Source: Janthinobacterium sp. 61
GTDB lineage: Bacteria > Pseudomonadota > Gammaproteobacteria > Burkholderiales > Burkholderiaceae_D
Length of the DNA: 64,000 bases
Direction of reading: 5' to 3'
Assembly (NCBI RefSeq): GCF_002846335.1
Contig: NZ_PJMQ01000001.1
Location: 5,270,001 to 5,334,000 of the forward strand
Each line of letters starts with the position of its first letter. The stretch's first letter is position 1. The notes beneath the pieces were generated by a model. It did not search any database, was not told where the DNA came from, and was given only the letters and a program-made list of their open reading frames with translations. Shown here in pieces: positions 44,400-54,909 of the stretch. The position numbers and the translations under genes are program-made.

Positions 44400-45955
44400 T
44401 GATGTACGACGCTAAAACCGCACTGGTACTGGGCCTCGGGGAGTCGGGCCTGGCCATGGCCCTGTGGCTGGCCCGCAGCGGTGCGGCCGTGCGCGTGGCC
44501 GATACGCGCGAGGCGCCAGAGCGTCTGGCCGCGTTGCAGGCCGCCGTGCCGCAGGCGCGCTTCATCGCTGGCGCCTTCACGGCCGAATTGCTCGATGGCG
44601 TCGACTTCGTCGCGGTCAGCCCCGGCCTGGCGCCGGGCCGCGAACTGGCGCAGATTGCACCTGCCGCTGCCGAGAAAAATATCCCCGTATGGGGCGAGAT
44701 CGAACTGTTCGCGCAAGCGCTGGCGGCGTTGAAGGCGGAACGCGGCTATGCGCCGAAAGTGATCGCCATCACGGGTACGAACGGCAAGACGACGGTGACC
44801 AGTCTGGTGGGTCTGCTGTGCGAACGCGCAGGCCTGGCCACGCGCGTTGCCGGCAATATCAGCCCGGCGGCGCTGGACGTGTTGCGCGAAGTGCTCGATG
44901 GCGAGCCTGCGCCGCAGCCGGTGGATGCGGAAGCTGACGTGGCGGAAGCTGTCGCCAGCACCTTGCCGCAGGCGTGGATTTTGGAGTTGTCCAGCTTCCA
45001 GTTGCACACGACCTTCAGCCTGCAGGCCGATGCGGCCACGGTCCTGAATCTGTCGCAGGACCACCTGGACTGGCATGGCGACATGGCTGCGTATGCCAAA
45101 GACAAGGCGCGCATCTTCGGCGACCAGACCGTGCGCATCCTGAACCGCGACGATGCCGCCGTGATGCACATGGCCGATCCGCTGACCGAGACCGTTACCT
45201 TCGGCACGGGCGAGCCGGCGGAGGTGGACAGCTTTGGCCTGGTCAATGAACGGGGTATTTTCTGGCTGGCGCAAGCCGTGCCCAGCGAAGAAGTTATCGA
45301 GAAAAAACGCAGGAAGAACGATCCGGCACCGGAACCGGTGCCGACGATGGCCAAGAAACTGATGCCGGCCGATGCGCTGAAAATCCGTGGCCAGCACAAT
45401 GCCTCGAATGCGCTGGCGGCGCTTGCCCTGTGCCGCGCCATCGGCCTGCCGTTCGCGCCACTGCTGCACGGCTTGCGCGAGTACCAGGGGGAGCCGCATA
45501 GGGTGGAACTGATCACGGCCGTCAATGAAGTCGAATACTACGACGATAGCAAGGGCACCAACGTGGGCGCGACAGTGGCTGCGTTGTTCGGCCTGGGCAA
45601 GGCGTTTGGCGGTGCGGAACAACGCCTGGTGCTGATCGCCGGCGGCGATGGCAAGGGCCAGGATTTCTCGCCGCTGGCTGAACCCGTGTCGCGCTATGTG
45701 CGCGCCGTGGTGCTGATCGGCCGCGACGCGCCGGCGCTGCGCACGGCCCTTGAGCCGGCCGGCGTGGACATCGTCGACTGCGCCACCTTGCCGGAAGCGG
45801 TCAAGCGCGCCAGCAGCCTGGCGCTGGCCGGCGATGCCGTGCTGCTGTCGCCCGCTTGCGCCAGCCTGGACATGTTCAAGAACTATGCGCACCGCGCGCA
45901 GGTGTTTGTCGACGCCGTGCGCGACATCGCGCTGGAAAACGGACAGGATATCTGA
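44399..45955 (+). CDS. murD: UDP-MurNAc-L-Ala:D-Glu ligase MurD
   Basis: The 518-residue Mur ligase has GTNGKTT at residues 126-132 and the [11 protein letters not shown] and [13 protein letters not shown] motifs of MurD. It adds D-glutamate to UDP-MurNAc-L-Ala. It is about 80 residues longer than the E. coli enzyme because of two insertions: an acidic Pro/Ala-rich one at about 163-190 and a charged [14 protein letters not shown] one from about residue 302. A second ATG lies three bases on. Its stop overlaps the ftsW start (TGATG). Confidence 0.95.
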   Translation: MMYDAKTALVLGLGESGLAMALWLARSGAAVRVADTREAPERLAALQAAVPQARFIAGAFTAELLDGVDFVAVSPGLAPGRELAQIAPAAAEKNIPVWGEIELFAQALAALKAERGYAPKVIAITGTNGKTTVTSLVGLLCERAGLATRVAGNISPAALDVLREVLDGEPAPQPVDAEADVAEAVASTLPQAWILELSSFQLHTTFSLQADAATVLNLSQDHLDWHGDMAAYAKDKARIFGDQTVRILNRDDAAVMHMADPLTETVTFGTGEPAEVDSFGLVNERGIFWLAQAVPSEEVIEKKRRKNDPAPEPVPTMAKKLMPADALKIRGQHNASNALAALALCRAIGLPFAPLLHGLREYQGEPHRVELITAVNEVEYYDDSKGTNVGATVAALFGLGKAFGGAEQRLVLIAGGDGKGQDFSPLAEPVSRYVRAVVLIGRDAPALRTALEPAGVDIVDCATLPEAVKRASSLALAGDAVLLSPACASLDMFKNYAHRAQVFVDAVRDIALENGQDI

Positions 45956-47166
45956 TGGCCTTCCAACTGCCCTTCAGCTTTGGTTCCGGCTCGGCTGCCA
46001 AGCCGCTGGATAGCCGCGCGCGGCAGTCGAAGATGATGGACTATGACAAGCCGCTGGTGTGGGTGGTCCTGTTGCTCATGTTGCTGGGCATGGTGATGGT
46101 GTATTCAGCATCGATTTCGCTGTCGGACGCGCGCAAGTTCGCCGCCTACACCAACAATTATTTCGTTGTGCGTCAGGCGCTGTTCATCGGCGTATCGATC
46201 ATCGTCGCCGCAATGGTGTTCCGCATCCGCATCGCCACCTGGCAAAAGATCGCGCCGTGGCTGTTCATCGGCACGCTGGTGCTGCTGGTAATGGTCTTGA
46301 TACCTGGCCTGGGCGTGTCGGTCAATGGCGGGCGCCGCTGGCTGAACTTGCCGGGCCTGCGTCCGCAGCCGTCCGAACTGATGAAGGTAGTGATGGTGCT
46401 GTACGCCGCCGACTACACCGTGCGCAAGCAGGAGTACATGCACAAATTGACCAAGGGCTTCATGCCGATGGCGCTGGCCGTCAGCTTCGTCGGCCTGCTG
46501 CTGCTGATGGAACCCGACCTGGGCGCTTTCGGCGTGATCGTCTGCATCGCCATGGGCATTCTGTTTTTGGGCGGCGTCAACGCCATCTGGTTCGGCGGCA
46601 TCGGCGCCATGCTGACGGCGATCTTCGTCACCATCATCGCCTTGTCGAAATTCCGCCGCGAGCGGTTTTTTGCGTATCTCGACCCGTGGCAGGAAGATAA
46701 TGCGCTCAACAAGGCCTACCAGCTGACGCACTCGCTGATCGCCTTCGGGCGCGGCGAACTGTTTGGCGTGGGACTGGGCGGCAGCGTGGAAAAACTGCAC
46801 TACCTGCCCGAAGCGCATACGGACTTCTTGCTGGCCGTGATCGGCGAGGAACTGGGCCTGGTGGGCGTCCTGATCGTGATCGGCATGTTTTACTGGATTA
46901 TCAAGCGGGCCTTCGACATCGGCCGGCAGGCGATCGCCATCGACCAGACCTTCGCCGGATTGACGGCGAAAGGCATCGCCATCTGGATCGGCGTGCAGAC
47001 CTTCATCAACATGGGCGTGAACCTTGGCCTGCTGCCGACCAAGGGGCTGACTTTGCCCCTGATGAGTTATGGCGGCACGGGCGTACTGATTAACTGTATC
47101 GGCCTGGCGATTTTGCTGCGCATCGATTACGAAAACCGGATCCTGATGCGCGGAGGCCGGCTATGA
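45955..47166 (+). CDS. ftsW: Septal peptidoglycan polymerase FtsW
   Basis: The 403-residue SEDS-family protein has about ten membrane helices and the motifs [27 protein letters not shown] and [19 protein letters not shown]. It polymerises glycan strands with FtsI. ATG 45955 sits at the TGATG overlap with murD; the frame upstream is the murD gene in another frame. It overlaps murG by four bases. Confidence 0.96.
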   Translation: MAFQLPFSFGSGSAAKPLDSRARQSKMMDYDKPLVWVVLLLMLLGMVMVYSASISLSDARKFAAYTNNYFVVRQALFIGVSIIVAAMVFRIRIATWQKIAPWLFIGTLVLLVMVLIPGLGVSVNGGRRWLNLPGLRPQPSELMKVVMVLYAADYTVRKQEYMHKLTKGFMPMALAVSFVGLLLLMEPDLGAFGVIVCIAMGILFLGGVNAIWFGGIGAMLTAIFVTIIALSKFRRERFFAYLDPWQEDNALNKAYQLTHSLIAFGRGELFGVGLGGSVEKLHYLPEAHTDFLLAVIGEELGLVGVLIVIGMFYWIIKRAFDIGRQAIAIDQTFAGLTAKGIAIWIGVQTFINMGVNLGLLPTKGLTLPLMSYGGTGVLINCIGLAILLRIDYENRILMRGGRL

Positions 47167-48257
47167 ACAATGTGGCGAACTTGAAAACGACGAAAAGACT
47201 GATGATCATGGCGGCCGGTACTGGCGGCCATATTTTCCCGGGCCTGGCGATTGCGCAGACGATGCGCGCGCGCGGCTGGGAAGTGAGCTGGCTGGGCACG
47301 ACCCACGGCATGGAACAGGAACTGGTGCCGAAAAGCGGCATTCCCATGGATGCCATCGCGTTCTCAGGCATGCGTGGCAAGGGCCTGGCGCATACGGTCA
47401 AAGGCGGTTTCAAGATGCTGGCGAGCTTCTTTGCCATTCGCCGTTTCATCGCCAGCCGCAAGCCGGACGTGGTGATGGGCATGGGCGGCTACGTGACCGT
47501 GCCGGGCGGCCTGATGGCGCGCCTGAAGGGCGTGCCGCTGGTGCTGGTCAATGCCGACGCGGCGCTGCTGCTGTCGAACAAGACGCTGGTGCCGCTGGCG
47601 CAAAAGGTCTGTTTCGGTTTTCCCGCCGATTTCGGCAGCGCTGCGGGCAAGGCCGTCGTCACGGGCAATCCCGTGCGCGCTGAGATTCTCGCCATGGCAC
47701 CGCCGGCGTCCCGCTTTGCGGGCCGCAGCGGGCCGCTGCGTATCCTGGTGGTGGGCGGCAGCCTGGGCGCGAAAGCGCTGAACGACAGTCTGCCCGCCGC
47801 GCTGGCCTTGATGCCGGAGGGCGAACGTCCGCTGGTGAAGCACCAGTCGGGCAAGAAGAATATCGACGCCCTGCATGCAGCGTATGCGCAGGCAGGCGTG
47901 CAGGCCGATGTTGTCGACTTCATCGACGACATGGCCAAGGCCTATACCGAGGCCGACCTGGTGATTTGCCGTGCTGGCGCCATCACCCTGTCGGAACTGA
48001 CGGCGGCCGGCGTGGCCAGCGTGCTTGTGCCGCTGGTAGCGTCAACCACCAGCCACCAGCGCGACAACGCGCAATGGATGGCGAAGCAGGGCGCGGCGAT
48101 TCATCTGCCGCAGACGGAAATGAGTGCGGCGTCGCTGAGCTCCTTGCTGGCGTCGCTGAGCCGCGATACCTGCCAGCAGATGGCGCAAGCGGCACTGGCA
48201 GCAGGCAAGCGCGACGCCAATGAGGCGATCGCACACGTATTGGAAAAATTGGCATGA
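47163..48257 (+). CDS. murG: UDP-GlcNAc:lipid I transferase MurG
   Basis: The 364-residue GT28 glycosyltransferase has the N-terminal glycine loop [26 protein letters not shown], and the C-terminal UDP-GlcNAc-binding [12 protein letters not shown] and TTSHQRDNA segments. It makes lipid II. ATG 47163 overlaps ftsW by four bases. Confidence 0.96.
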   Translation: MNNVANLKTTKRLMIMAAGTGGHIFPGLAIAQTMRARGWEVSWLGTTHGMEQELVPKSGIPMDAIAFSGMRGKGLAHTVKGGFKMLASFFAIRRFIASRKPDVVMGMGGYVTVPGGLMARLKGVPLVLVNADAALLLSNKTLVPLAQKVCFGFPADFGSAAGKAVVTGNPVRAEILAMAPPASRFAGRSGPLRILVVGGSLGAKALNDSLPAALALMPEGERPLVKHQSGKKNIDALHAAYAQAGVQADVVDFIDDMAKAYTEADLVICRAGAITLSELTAAGVASVLVPLVASTTSHQRDNAQWMAKQGAAIHLPQTEMSAASLSSLLASLSRDTCQQMAQAALAAGKRDANEAIAHVLEKLA

Positions 48258-48267
48258 GGTTAGCTCT

Positions 48268-49671
48268 GTGAAGCATAAAGTAAACAATATCCACTTTGTC
48301 GGCATTGGCGGCAGCGGCATGAGCGGCATCGCCGAAGTGCTGGTCAACCTGGGTTACAAGGTGTCGGGCTCCGACCTGGGCAGCAATGCGGCGACGCAGC
48401 GACTGGCGAGCCTTGGTGCGACCGTCATGCTCGGCCACGCGGCCGAGAACATCGGCGACGCCGATGCGGTGGTGACCTCGGGCGCCGTCCCGCAAGACAA
48501 TCCGGAAGTGGCGGCTGCGCGCGCGCGCAAGATCCCGCTGGTGCCGCGCGCCGTGATGCTCGGTGAATTGATGCGTTTGAAGCGCGGCATCGCCATCGCC
48601 GGCACGCACGGCAAGACGACGACGACCAGCCTGGTCGCGTCCGTGCTGGCGCAGGGCGGCCTCGATCCTACTTTTGTGATCGGCGGACGCCTGACCAGCG
48701 CCGGCGCGAACGCCAAGCTCGGTTCCGGCGACTACCTGGTGGCCGAAGCCGATGAGTCGGACGCCTCGTTCCTGAACCTGACGCCGATGATCGAAGTGAT
48801 CACGAATATCGATGCCGATCACATGGACACCTATGAGCACGATTTCGAAAAGCTCAAGCAGGCGTTCGTGCAGTTCACACACCGTTTGCCTTTCTATGGC
48901 CGCGCCATGCTGTGCATCGACGATCCGCACGTACGCGCCATCATCCCGTCCGTCACCAAGCCGGTCACCACCTACGGTTTCGCTGAAGACGCGCAAGTGC
49001 GCGCCATCAACGCGCGCGCCGTAGGCCTGGAAATGCATTTTACGGTGCTGCAGGAAGGCTATCCCGACCTCGACGTGGTGCTGAACCAGCCCGGCATGCA
49101 CAACGTGCAAAATGCCTGCTCGGCGATCGCCATCGCGCGCGAAATCGGCATCGCCGACAGCGCCACGCAGCAGGGCCTGGCCGAGTTTTCCGGCGTGGGC
49201 CGGCGCTTCACGCGCTATGGCGACGTGGCGCTGCCAAATGGCGGCAGCTTCTCCCTGGTAGACGATTTCGGCCATCATCCGGTGGAAACGGAAGTGACCC
49301 TGGCTGCCGCGCGCGCTGCCTATCCTGGCCGCCGCCTGGTGCTGGCGTTCCAGCCGCACCGCTACAGCCGCACGCGCGACCTGTTCGAGGATTTCGTCAA
49401 GGTGCTGGGTGCACCCGACGTGCTGCTCTTGTCCGAAGTGTATGCGGCAGGCGAAGCGCCTATCGTCGCCGCCGACGGCCGCGCCCTGGCGCATGCGCTG
49501 CGCGCGCGCGGCAAGATCGAACCGATTTTCGTCGAGTCCATGACGGACATGGCCGACACCATCATGAGCGTGGCGCGCGACGGAGACGTCGTGCTGACCA
49601 TGGGAGCTGGCTCGATCAGCGGCATCCCGCAACAACTGACAACGTATCAATCTCACACTGTAAAGGCCTGA
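48268..49671 (+). CDS. murC: UDP-MurNAc:L-Ala ligase MurC
   Basis: The 467-residue first Mur ligase has [15 protein letters not shown] near the start, [10 protein letters not shown] from residue 112, [10 protein letters not shown] and DDFGHHPVE. Start is GTG 48268 (9 bases after GAGG); an ATG further up would add 16 residues that overlap murG and are not typical. It ends one base before ddl. Confidence 0.95.
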   Translation: MKHKVNNIHFVGIGGSGMSGIAEVLVNLGYKVSGSDLGSNAATQRLASLGATVMLGHAAENIGDADAVVTSGAVPQDNPEVAAARARKIPLVPRAVMLGELMRLKRGIAIAGTHGKTTTTSLVASVLAQGGLDPTFVIGGRLTSAGANAKLGSGDYLVAEADESDASFLNLTPMIEVITNIDADHMDTYEHDFEKLKQAFVQFTHRLPFYGRAMLCIDDPHVRAIIPSVTKPVTTYGFAEDAQVRAINARAVGLEMHFTVLQEGYPDLDVVLNQPGMHNVQNACSAIAIAREIGIADSATQQGLAEFSGVGRRFTRYGDVALPNGGSFSLVDDFGHHPVETEVTLAAARAAYPGRRLVLAFQPHRYSRTRDLFEDFVKVLGAPDVLLLSEVYAAGEAPIVAADGRALAHALRARGKIEPIFVESMTDMADTIMSVARDGDVVLTMGAGSISGIPQQLTTYQSHTVKA

Positions 49672-49672
49672 C

Positions 49673-50641
49673 GTGAACCAAGCTTCAGCTATCGACGTTA
49701 AACAATTGGGCAAAGTCGGCGTCCTGTTCGGCGGCCGCTCGGCCGAGCGCGAAGTGTCGCTGATGTCCGGTGCCGGCGTGCTAGCCGCTTTGAAAAGCCA
49801 TGGCGTGGATGCGCATGGCTTCGATACGGGCGAACGCAGCCTGGCCGAACTGGCCGCTGAGAAATTTGATCGCGTCTTCATCGCGCTGCACGGCCGCTTC
49901 GGCGAAGACGGCAGCCTTCAGGGCGCGCTGGAGCAGCTGGGCATTCCCTACACGGGCAGCGGCGTGATGGCGTGTTCGGTGGGCATGGACAAGGTTTACA
50001 CCAAGATGATCTGGCTGATGCACCATCTGCCGACGCCAAAATACGCGGTGCTCGATGGTAAATCGGACCTCGCCAAGGTGGCCTCCGAACTGGGCTTGCC
50101 GCTGATCGTCAAGCCGCCGCATGAGGGGTCGAGCATCGGCATTACGACGGTCAACGAAGCGTCGGCCTTCCAGGCGGCCTACGACATCGCCGCCGGTCTC
50201 GATGATTCGGTGCTGGCCGAGGAATTCATCAAGGGCCGCGAATTTACTGTGGCGATCCTGGGCAAGGGCGCGACAGCGCGCGCGCTGCCGCCGATTGAAA
50301 TCGTCGCCCCGCAAGGTAATTACGACTATCAGAACAAGTACTTCACGGACGACACCAAGTACTTCTGCCCGCCGCAGCTGGACCCGGCGATCGTGGCCGA
50401 AATGGAGCGCATCGCCCTGGAAGCGTACCGCGCGCTCGGCTGCGAAGGCTGGGGACGTGTGGATGTGCTGATGCGAGCTGCCGACAGCAAGCTGTTCCTG
50501 CTGGAGGTCAATACCTCGCCGGGCATGACCGGTCACTCGCTCGTACCGATGGCGGCGCGCGCGGAAGGCACCAGCTATGAAGACCTGTGCCTGGAAATCG
50601 TTTCCGGCGCAAGCCTGAAAATGCACAAGGGACAGCGCTGA
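49673..50641 (+). CDS. ddl: D-alanine:D-alanine ligase Ddl
   Basis: The 322-residue ATP-grasp ligase has [19 protein letters not shown] at the start, [31 protein letters not shown] and the ATP/Mg-binding [17 protein letters not shown] near the end. It makes the D-Ala-D-Ala used by MurF. GTG start at 49673, two bases after the murC stop. Placement in the dcw cluster matches ddlB. Confidence 0.96.
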   Translation: MNQASAIDVKQLGKVGVLFGGRSAEREVSLMSGAGVLAALKSHGVDAHGFDTGERSLAELAAEKFDRVFIALHGRFGEDGSLQGALEQLGIPYTGSGVMACSVGMDKVYTKMIWLMHHLPTPKYAVLDGKSDLAKVASELGLPLIVKPPHEGSSIGITTVNEASAFQAAYDIAAGLDDSVLAEEFIKGREFTVAILGKGATARALPPIEIVAPQGNYDYQNKYFTDDTKYFCPPQLDPAIVAEMERIALEAYRALGCEGWGRVDVLMRAADSKLFLLEVNTSPGMTGHSLVPMAARAEGTSYEDLCLEIVSGASLKMHKGQR

Positions 50642-50642
50642 T

Positions 50643-51461
50643 ATGTGGCATGACGCTAAAAGCCTCAATACGACTGCCAACGGCTTGCTGGCCGCGGTTC
50701 TGGTCGTGTGCGTGGCGGCCGGCGTCTGGTGGGTGTCGCAGCGTCCCATGTTCGACCTGCGCACAATCAAGGTGGAAAGCGCGGACGACAAGGGCCTGCG
50801 CCACGTGAATTACCTGACCCTGCGCAGCGGCACCCTGGGGCGCATCAAGGGCAATTTCTTCACGACCAATCTGGAAAGCGTACGCGGGGTGTTCGAATCG
50901 GTGCCCTGGGTGCGCCGTGCCAGTGTGCGGCGCGAGTGGCCTAACCAGCTGATCGTGGCGCTGGAAGAACACGAGGCGCTGGGTACCTGGGGCGAGGATG
51001 GACGCCTGCTGTCGGTCAAGGGCGACGTGTTTACGGCCAATGTGGCCGAAGCCGAAGACGACCATGAATTGCCTGCCTTCGCCGGCCCCGATGGCAGCGA
51101 AAAGGAAGTTCTGGCGACCTACGTGCAGCTGGCAAAGTGGTTTTCGCCCCTGAAAATGGTGCCTGAATCGCTGTCGCTGTCGAGCCGCTATGCGTGGACC
51201 GTGAAACTGAACAACGGCATGAGCGTGGCGCTGGGGCGCGAGCAGAATCATACGACCCTGAAGGCGCGGGTCGACCGGCTGGTGGGCATCTACCCGCAGC
51301 TGGCGAGCCGGCTGGAGAATATCGACACGATCGATATGCGTTACCAGAATGGCCTGGCGCTCAGTTCCGCCGGCCTGGTGATACCGGCCGAAGGCAAGGA
51401 TGGCAGGCCGGCGCCAGCGATCAAGAAGAAAAATGGCAGTCCGATTAAAAAACCGACTTAA
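50643..51461 (+). CDS. ftsQ: Cell division protein FtsQ
   Basis: The 272-residue bitopic protein has one membrane helix at about residues 16-35 followed by a POTRA domain (FDLRTIKVESADDKGLRHV) and the FtsQ core (FESVPWVRRASVRREWPNQLIVALEEHEALGTWGED, spread over ~75-115). It recruits FtsB-FtsL to the septum. The C-terminal tail is Lys/Pro-rich. It starts one base after the ddl stop. Confidence 0.95.
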   Translation: MWHDAKSLNTTANGLLAAVLVVCVAAGVWWVSQRPMFDLRTIKVESADDKGLRHVNYLTLRSGTLGRIKGNFFTTNLESVRGVFESVPWVRRASVRREWPNQLIVALEEHEALGTWGEDGRLLSVKGDVFTANVAEAEDDHELPAFAGPDGSEKEVLATYVQLAKWFSPLKMVPESLSLSSRYAWTVKLNNGMSVALGREQNHTTLKARVDRLVGIYPQLASRLENIDTIDMRYQNGLALSSAGLVIPAEGKDGRPAPAIKKKNGSPIKKPT

Positions 51462-51506
51462 CCGAATAATCAATTTAACAATAGCCCAAAAAACTAGGCG
51501 ACAGAA

Positions 51507-52739
51507 ATGACAAAAGACGCGAAAAACCTGATCGTCGGCCTCGACATCGGCACCTCGAAAGTGGTGGCGGTGGTAGCCGAAGTGATGTCCGACGGGCGCC
51601 ACGAAGTGATCGGGCTGGGCCAGCACGAATCGAAGGGCCTGAAAAAAGGCGTGGTGGTCAATATCGAGGCCACGGTGGAGTCCATCCAGCGCGCGCTGGA
51701 AGAGGCCGAGCTGATGGCTGACTGCAAGATCCGCAATGTCTATGCGGGCATTGCCGGCAGCCATATCCGCAGCTTCAATTCCAGCGGCATGGTGGCCATC
51801 AAGGACAAGGAAGTGACGGCGACCGACGTGGCGCGCGTCATCGAGACGGCAAAAGCGGTTAACATTCCGACCGATCAGCAATTGCTGCACACGGTGCCGC
51901 AAGAGTTTATCGTCGACAGCCAGGAAGATGTGCGCGAGCCTATCGGCATGAGCGGCATCCGCCTGGAGGTGAAGGTGCATATTGTCACCGGCGCCGTGTC
52001 GGCGGTGCAGAACATCGTCAAGTGCGTGCGCCGCTGCGGCCTGGAAGTGTCGGACCTGATCCTGCAGCCGATGGCGTCTGCCGATGCGGTGCTCACGCCC
52101 GATGAGAAGGAACTGGGCGTGGTGTTGATCGACATCGGCGGCGGCACGACCGATGTGGCGGTATTCTCCGATGGCGCGATCCGCCATACGGCAGTCATTC
52201 CCATCGCCGGCGACCAGATCACCAACGACATCGCCATGGCCTTGCGTACCCCGACCGCGGAAGCGGAAGAAATCAAGATCCGCTATGGCGTAGCCAAGCA
52301 GGTCCTGGCCGACCCCGGCGAATCGCTGGAAGTGCCGGGCCTGGGCGACCGTGGCCCGCGCAACCTGTCGCGCCAGGCGCTGGCGGCAGTGATCGAGCCG
52401 CGCGTCGAGGAGCTGTTCGCGATGGTGCACCAGGTGGTGCGCGAATCCGGTTATGAAGGCGTGCTGTCGTCGGGCATCGTGCTCACGGGCGGCACTTCCA
52501 TCATGCCCGGCATGGTGGAAATGGCGGAAGACATTTTCCTGAAACCGGCGCGCCTGGGCACGCCCGAGTATCGGGGCCAGCTGGCCGACGTGGTGCGCAG
52601 TCCGCGCTATGCCACGGTATTGGGCCTGCTGCTGGAAGCGAAGAAGCAATACCTGCGCGGCCACATCGTGACGCGTCAGGACGGCTCGGTGAAGGCAGTC
52701 TGGCAGCGCATGAAGGAATGGTTTTTAGGGAATTTTTAA
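51507..52739 (+). CDS. ftsA: Cell division actin-like protein FtsA
   Basis: The 410-residue actin-fold ATPase has phosphate-1 LIVGLDIGTSKV, the SHI insertion YAGIAGSHIRSFNSSG, DIGGGTTDVAVF and GIVLTGGTSIMPGM, and a C-terminal amphipathic membrane helix (VWQRMKEWFLGNF). It tethers FtsZ to the membrane. The gap to ftsZ (154 bases) may hold an extra ftsZ promoter. Confidence 0.97.
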   Translation: MTKDAKNLIVGLDIGTSKVVAVVAEVMSDGRHEVIGLGQHESKGLKKGVVVNIEATVESIQRALEEAELMADCKIRNVYAGIAGSHIRSFNSSGMVAIKDKEVTATDVARVIETAKAVNIPTDQQLLHTVPQEFIVDSQEDVREPIGMSGIRLEVKVHIVTGAVSAVQNIVKCVRRCGLEVSDLILQPMASADAVLTPDEKELGVVLIDIGGGTTDVAVFSDGAIRHTAVIPIAGDQITNDIAMALRTPTAEAEEIKIRYGVAKQVLADPGESLEVPGLGDRGPRNLSRQALAAVIEPRVEELFAMVHQVVRESGYEGVLSSGIVLTGGTSIMPGMVEMAEDIFLKPARLGTPEYRGQLADVVRSPRYATVLGLLLEAKKQYLRGHIVTRQDGSVKAVWQRMKEWFLGNF

Positions 52740-52771
52740 GGGCGTATTTCAGGCCCGGCAGCACAGGTTTT

Positions 52772-52801
52772 TTGGCAGCATCGCAGGTACACACACATAA
52801 C
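52772..52801 (+). promoter_or_regulatory. Possible internal ftsZ promoter
   Basis: TTGGCA (52772-52777), 18-base spacer, CATAAC (52796-52801; four of six matches to TATAAT), in the AT-rich gap before ftsZ. An internal promoter here would fit the higher level of FtsZ needed. Confidence 0.35.
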
Positions 52802-52893
52802 TTTATTTTATATTTAACCGCAGTTTTCAATCTCCAGTTCTCCTACCAATATGAGGCCTGGCGCTTGGAAACCGCATCTGATAGGAGCACATC

Positions 52894-54102
52894 ATGGAGT
52901 TCGATATGGTCGATAACACAGCTATAGGTACCGTCATCAAGGTCGTCGGCGTCGGCGGTGCGGGTGGCAATGCAGTCCAACACATGATCAACAAAGGCAT
53001 GTCGGGTGTGGAGTTCATTGCCGCCAACACCGACGCACAGGCCCTGTCGACATCGAAGGCGCACAACATCATCCAGATCGGCGATACCGGTCTGGGCGCC
53101 GGCATGAAGCCTGCCGTCGGCCGCCAGCTGGCCGAAGAATCGCGCGCGCGCATCGCCGATGCGCTGCGCGGCGCGCACATGGTTTTCATCGCTGCCGGCA
53201 TGGGCGGCGGCACGGGCACGGGCGCCGCTCCTATCGTCGCCGAAGTGGCCAAGGAACTGGGCGCGCTGACGGTCGCCGTGGTCTCCAAGCCATTCTCGTA
53301 CGAAGGCCAGAAGTGCATGGACATCGCCGATGAAGGCCTGGAGCAGCTGTCCCTGCACGTCGATTCGCTGATCATCATCCTCAATGAAAAACTGGAAGAG
53401 ATCTACGAAGACGAAAGCATGCTGGAATGGATGCAGCACGCCGATGATGTGCTCAATAACGCGGTGGCCGGCATTGCCGAGATCATCAACGTGCCTGGTC
53501 ATATCAATGTCGACTTCAACGACGTGAAAACCATCATGGGCGAGCAGGGCAAGGCCATGATGGGCACGGCGACCGCTTCCGGCGTTGACCGCGCGCGCAT
53601 CGCCGCCGAACAGGCTGTCGCTTCGCCGCTGCTGGATGGCATCGACCTGTCCGGCGCGCGCGGCGTGCTGGTCAACGTCACGGCCAGCCGTGGCTTGAAG
53701 GGTAAAGAGATCAAGGAAGTCATGGCTGCCGTGCGCGCCTTTGCCGCACCGGACGCGTCGATCGCGCAAGGTATCGCCTACGACGACGCCATGGGCGACG
53801 ATATCCGCGTTACCGTGGTGGCCACTGGCCTGGGCCGCGCGAAGAAAAACATCCAGCTGGTACCGCAGCAAGTGCTGCGCACCGGCACCCACAACAGCCC
53901 GCTGACCCCGTCAGCGGCGATGGGCGGCGCGCAGGCAGCGACGACCACCGTAGGTGTGGCCACGCCGGCTGCCGGTTTCGACGGCATGAAGGCGCCGGCA
54001 GTATGGCGTCGCGAATCGGCTTCCGAGCAAGTGCGCGCGATGGAAAAGAATGGCATGGAGACGTATGACATTCCAGCCTTCCTGCGTAAACAAGCGGATT
54101 AA
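52894..54102 (+). CDS. ftsZ: Cell division tubulin-like GTPase FtsZ
   Basis: The 402-residue tubulin homologue has VGVGGAGGNAVQHM, the GTP-binding G104-GGTGTG110, a disordered Ala/Thr-rich linker and the conserved C-terminal tail YDIPAFLRKQAD that binds FtsA and ZipA. GATAGGAGCACATC precedes ATG 52894. It ends the dcw cluster, followed by a strong terminator. Confidence 0.98.
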   Translation: MEFDMVDNTAIGTVIKVVGVGGAGGNAVQHMINKGMSGVEFIAANTDAQALSTSKAHNIIQIGDTGLGAGMKPAVGRQLAEESRARIADALRGAHMVFIAAGMGGGTGTGAAPIVAEVAKELGALTVAVVSKPFSYEGQKCMDIADEGLEQLSLHVDSLIIILNEKLEEIYEDESMLEWMQHADDVLNNAVAGIAEIINVPGHINVDFNDVKTIMGEQGKAMMGTATASGVDRARIAAEQAVASPLLDGIDLSGARGVLVNVTASRGLKGKEIKEVMAAVRAFAAPDASIAQGIAYDDAMGDDIRVTVVATGLGRAKKNIQLVPQQVLRTGTHNSPLTPSAAMGGAQAATTTVGVATPAAGFDGMKAPAVWRRESASEQVRAMEKNGMETYDIPAFLRKQAD

Positions 54103-54136
54103 GATGAGCTAAGGTGATCTGATGTCAGCAAAGATG

Positions 54137-54165
54137 ACGGCGGCCTGAGGGCCGCCGTTTTTTTT
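54137..54165 (+). terminator. ftsZ terminator
   Basis: ACGGCGGCC-TGAG-GGCCGCCGT with eight T's is a textbook intrinsic terminator for the end of the dcw operon. Confidence 0.92.
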
Positions 54166-54335
54166 GCCGGGTTTTGACTTTTGCGTTTGCCTTTCCGGCC
54201 ACTTTCTGCACAAATACGGCAAGTCAGGCATACTATCGCGCAGTGTCGGCATCATGCCGGCAGAACCAGATCACGGGCGCTGTCCGCTCCACGGAACGGG
54301 CGGCGTCCATAACCGACAGTACACAAGGAGTCAAC

Positions 54336-54842
54336 ATGACCATCAAGATCGGCGACACCCTGCCAGAAGGCACCCTGGCCGAATTCATCGAAAGCGAAAC
54401 CGAAGGTTGCGCACTGGGCCCGAACACGTTCAACGTACAAGACCTGGTCAAGGGCAAGAAGATCGCCATCTTCGGCCTGCCCGGCGCCTACACCCCAACC
54501 TGCTCCGCACAGCACGTGCCAGGCTACGTGCAGCACGCTGCCGACCTGAAAGCTGCGGGCGTCGATGAAATCTGGTGCATCTCCGTCAACGACGCGTTCG
54601 TGATGGGCGCCTGGGGCCGTGATCAGAAAGCCACCGGCGTCGTGCGCATGATGGCTGACGGCAATGCCGCCTACAGCAAGGCCCTGGGCCTGGATGCTGA
54701 TTTCTCCAAGCACGGCATGGGTACGCGCTCGCAGCGCTACTCGATGCTGGTCGACAATGGCGTCGTGACGCAATTGAACATCGAGCAGGGCGGCAAGTTT
54801 GAAGTGTCGAATGCCGAGACGCTGCTGGGCCAACTGGCTTAA
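54336..54842 (+). CDS. Peroxiredoxin (Prx5/AhpE-type redoxin)
   Basis: The 168-residue protein has the peroxidatic motif PGAYTPTC with Cys56, of the type P-x-x-x-T-x-x-C, and LPGAYTPTCSAQHVPGY matches Prx5-like peroxiredoxins. It reduces hydroperoxides; the electron donor is likely glutaredoxin or thioredoxin. A frame starts at 54174, but ACAAGGAGTCAAC before ATG 54336 decides the start. Its leader contains the palindrome CGGCAT-C-ATGCCG (54247-54259). Confidence 0.92.
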   Translation: MTIKIGDTLPEGTLAEFIESETEGCALGPNTFNVQDLVKGKKIAIFGLPGAYTPTCSAQHVPGYVQHAADLKAAGVDEIWCISVNDAFVMGAWGRDQKATGVVRMMADGNAAYSKALGLDADFSKHGMGTRSQRYSMLVDNGVVTQLNIEQGGKFEVSNAETLLGQLA

Positions 54843-54849
54843 GTTATAT

Positions 54850-54876
54850 GGGGTCAGACCCGGCGGGTCTGACCCC
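54850..54876. repeat. REP-like palindrome GGGGTCAGACCC-GGC-GGGTCTGACCCC
   Basis: A perfect 12-base inverted repeat with a three-base loop, eight bases after the peroxiredoxin stop and followed by a separate terminator. It has no T-run of its own, so it looks like a dispersed palindromic repeat rather than a terminator; copies elsewhere could not be searched. Confidence 0.6.
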
Positions 54877-54881
54877 TTCAA

Positions 54882-54909
54882 AAAACGGCGCCATCGGCGC
54901 CGTTTTTTT
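54882..54909. terminator. Bidirectional terminator
   Basis: ACGGCGCC-ATC-GGCGCCGT with an A-run before and a T-run after, between the convergent peroxiredoxin and methyltransferase genes. Confidence 0.88.

Noticed and set aside
47983..49881. 632-codon frame opposite murG, murC and ddl
   Set aside because: Crosses three genes and lacks any domain; a GC-related artefact. The same holds for 40265-41731 and 50508-52664.
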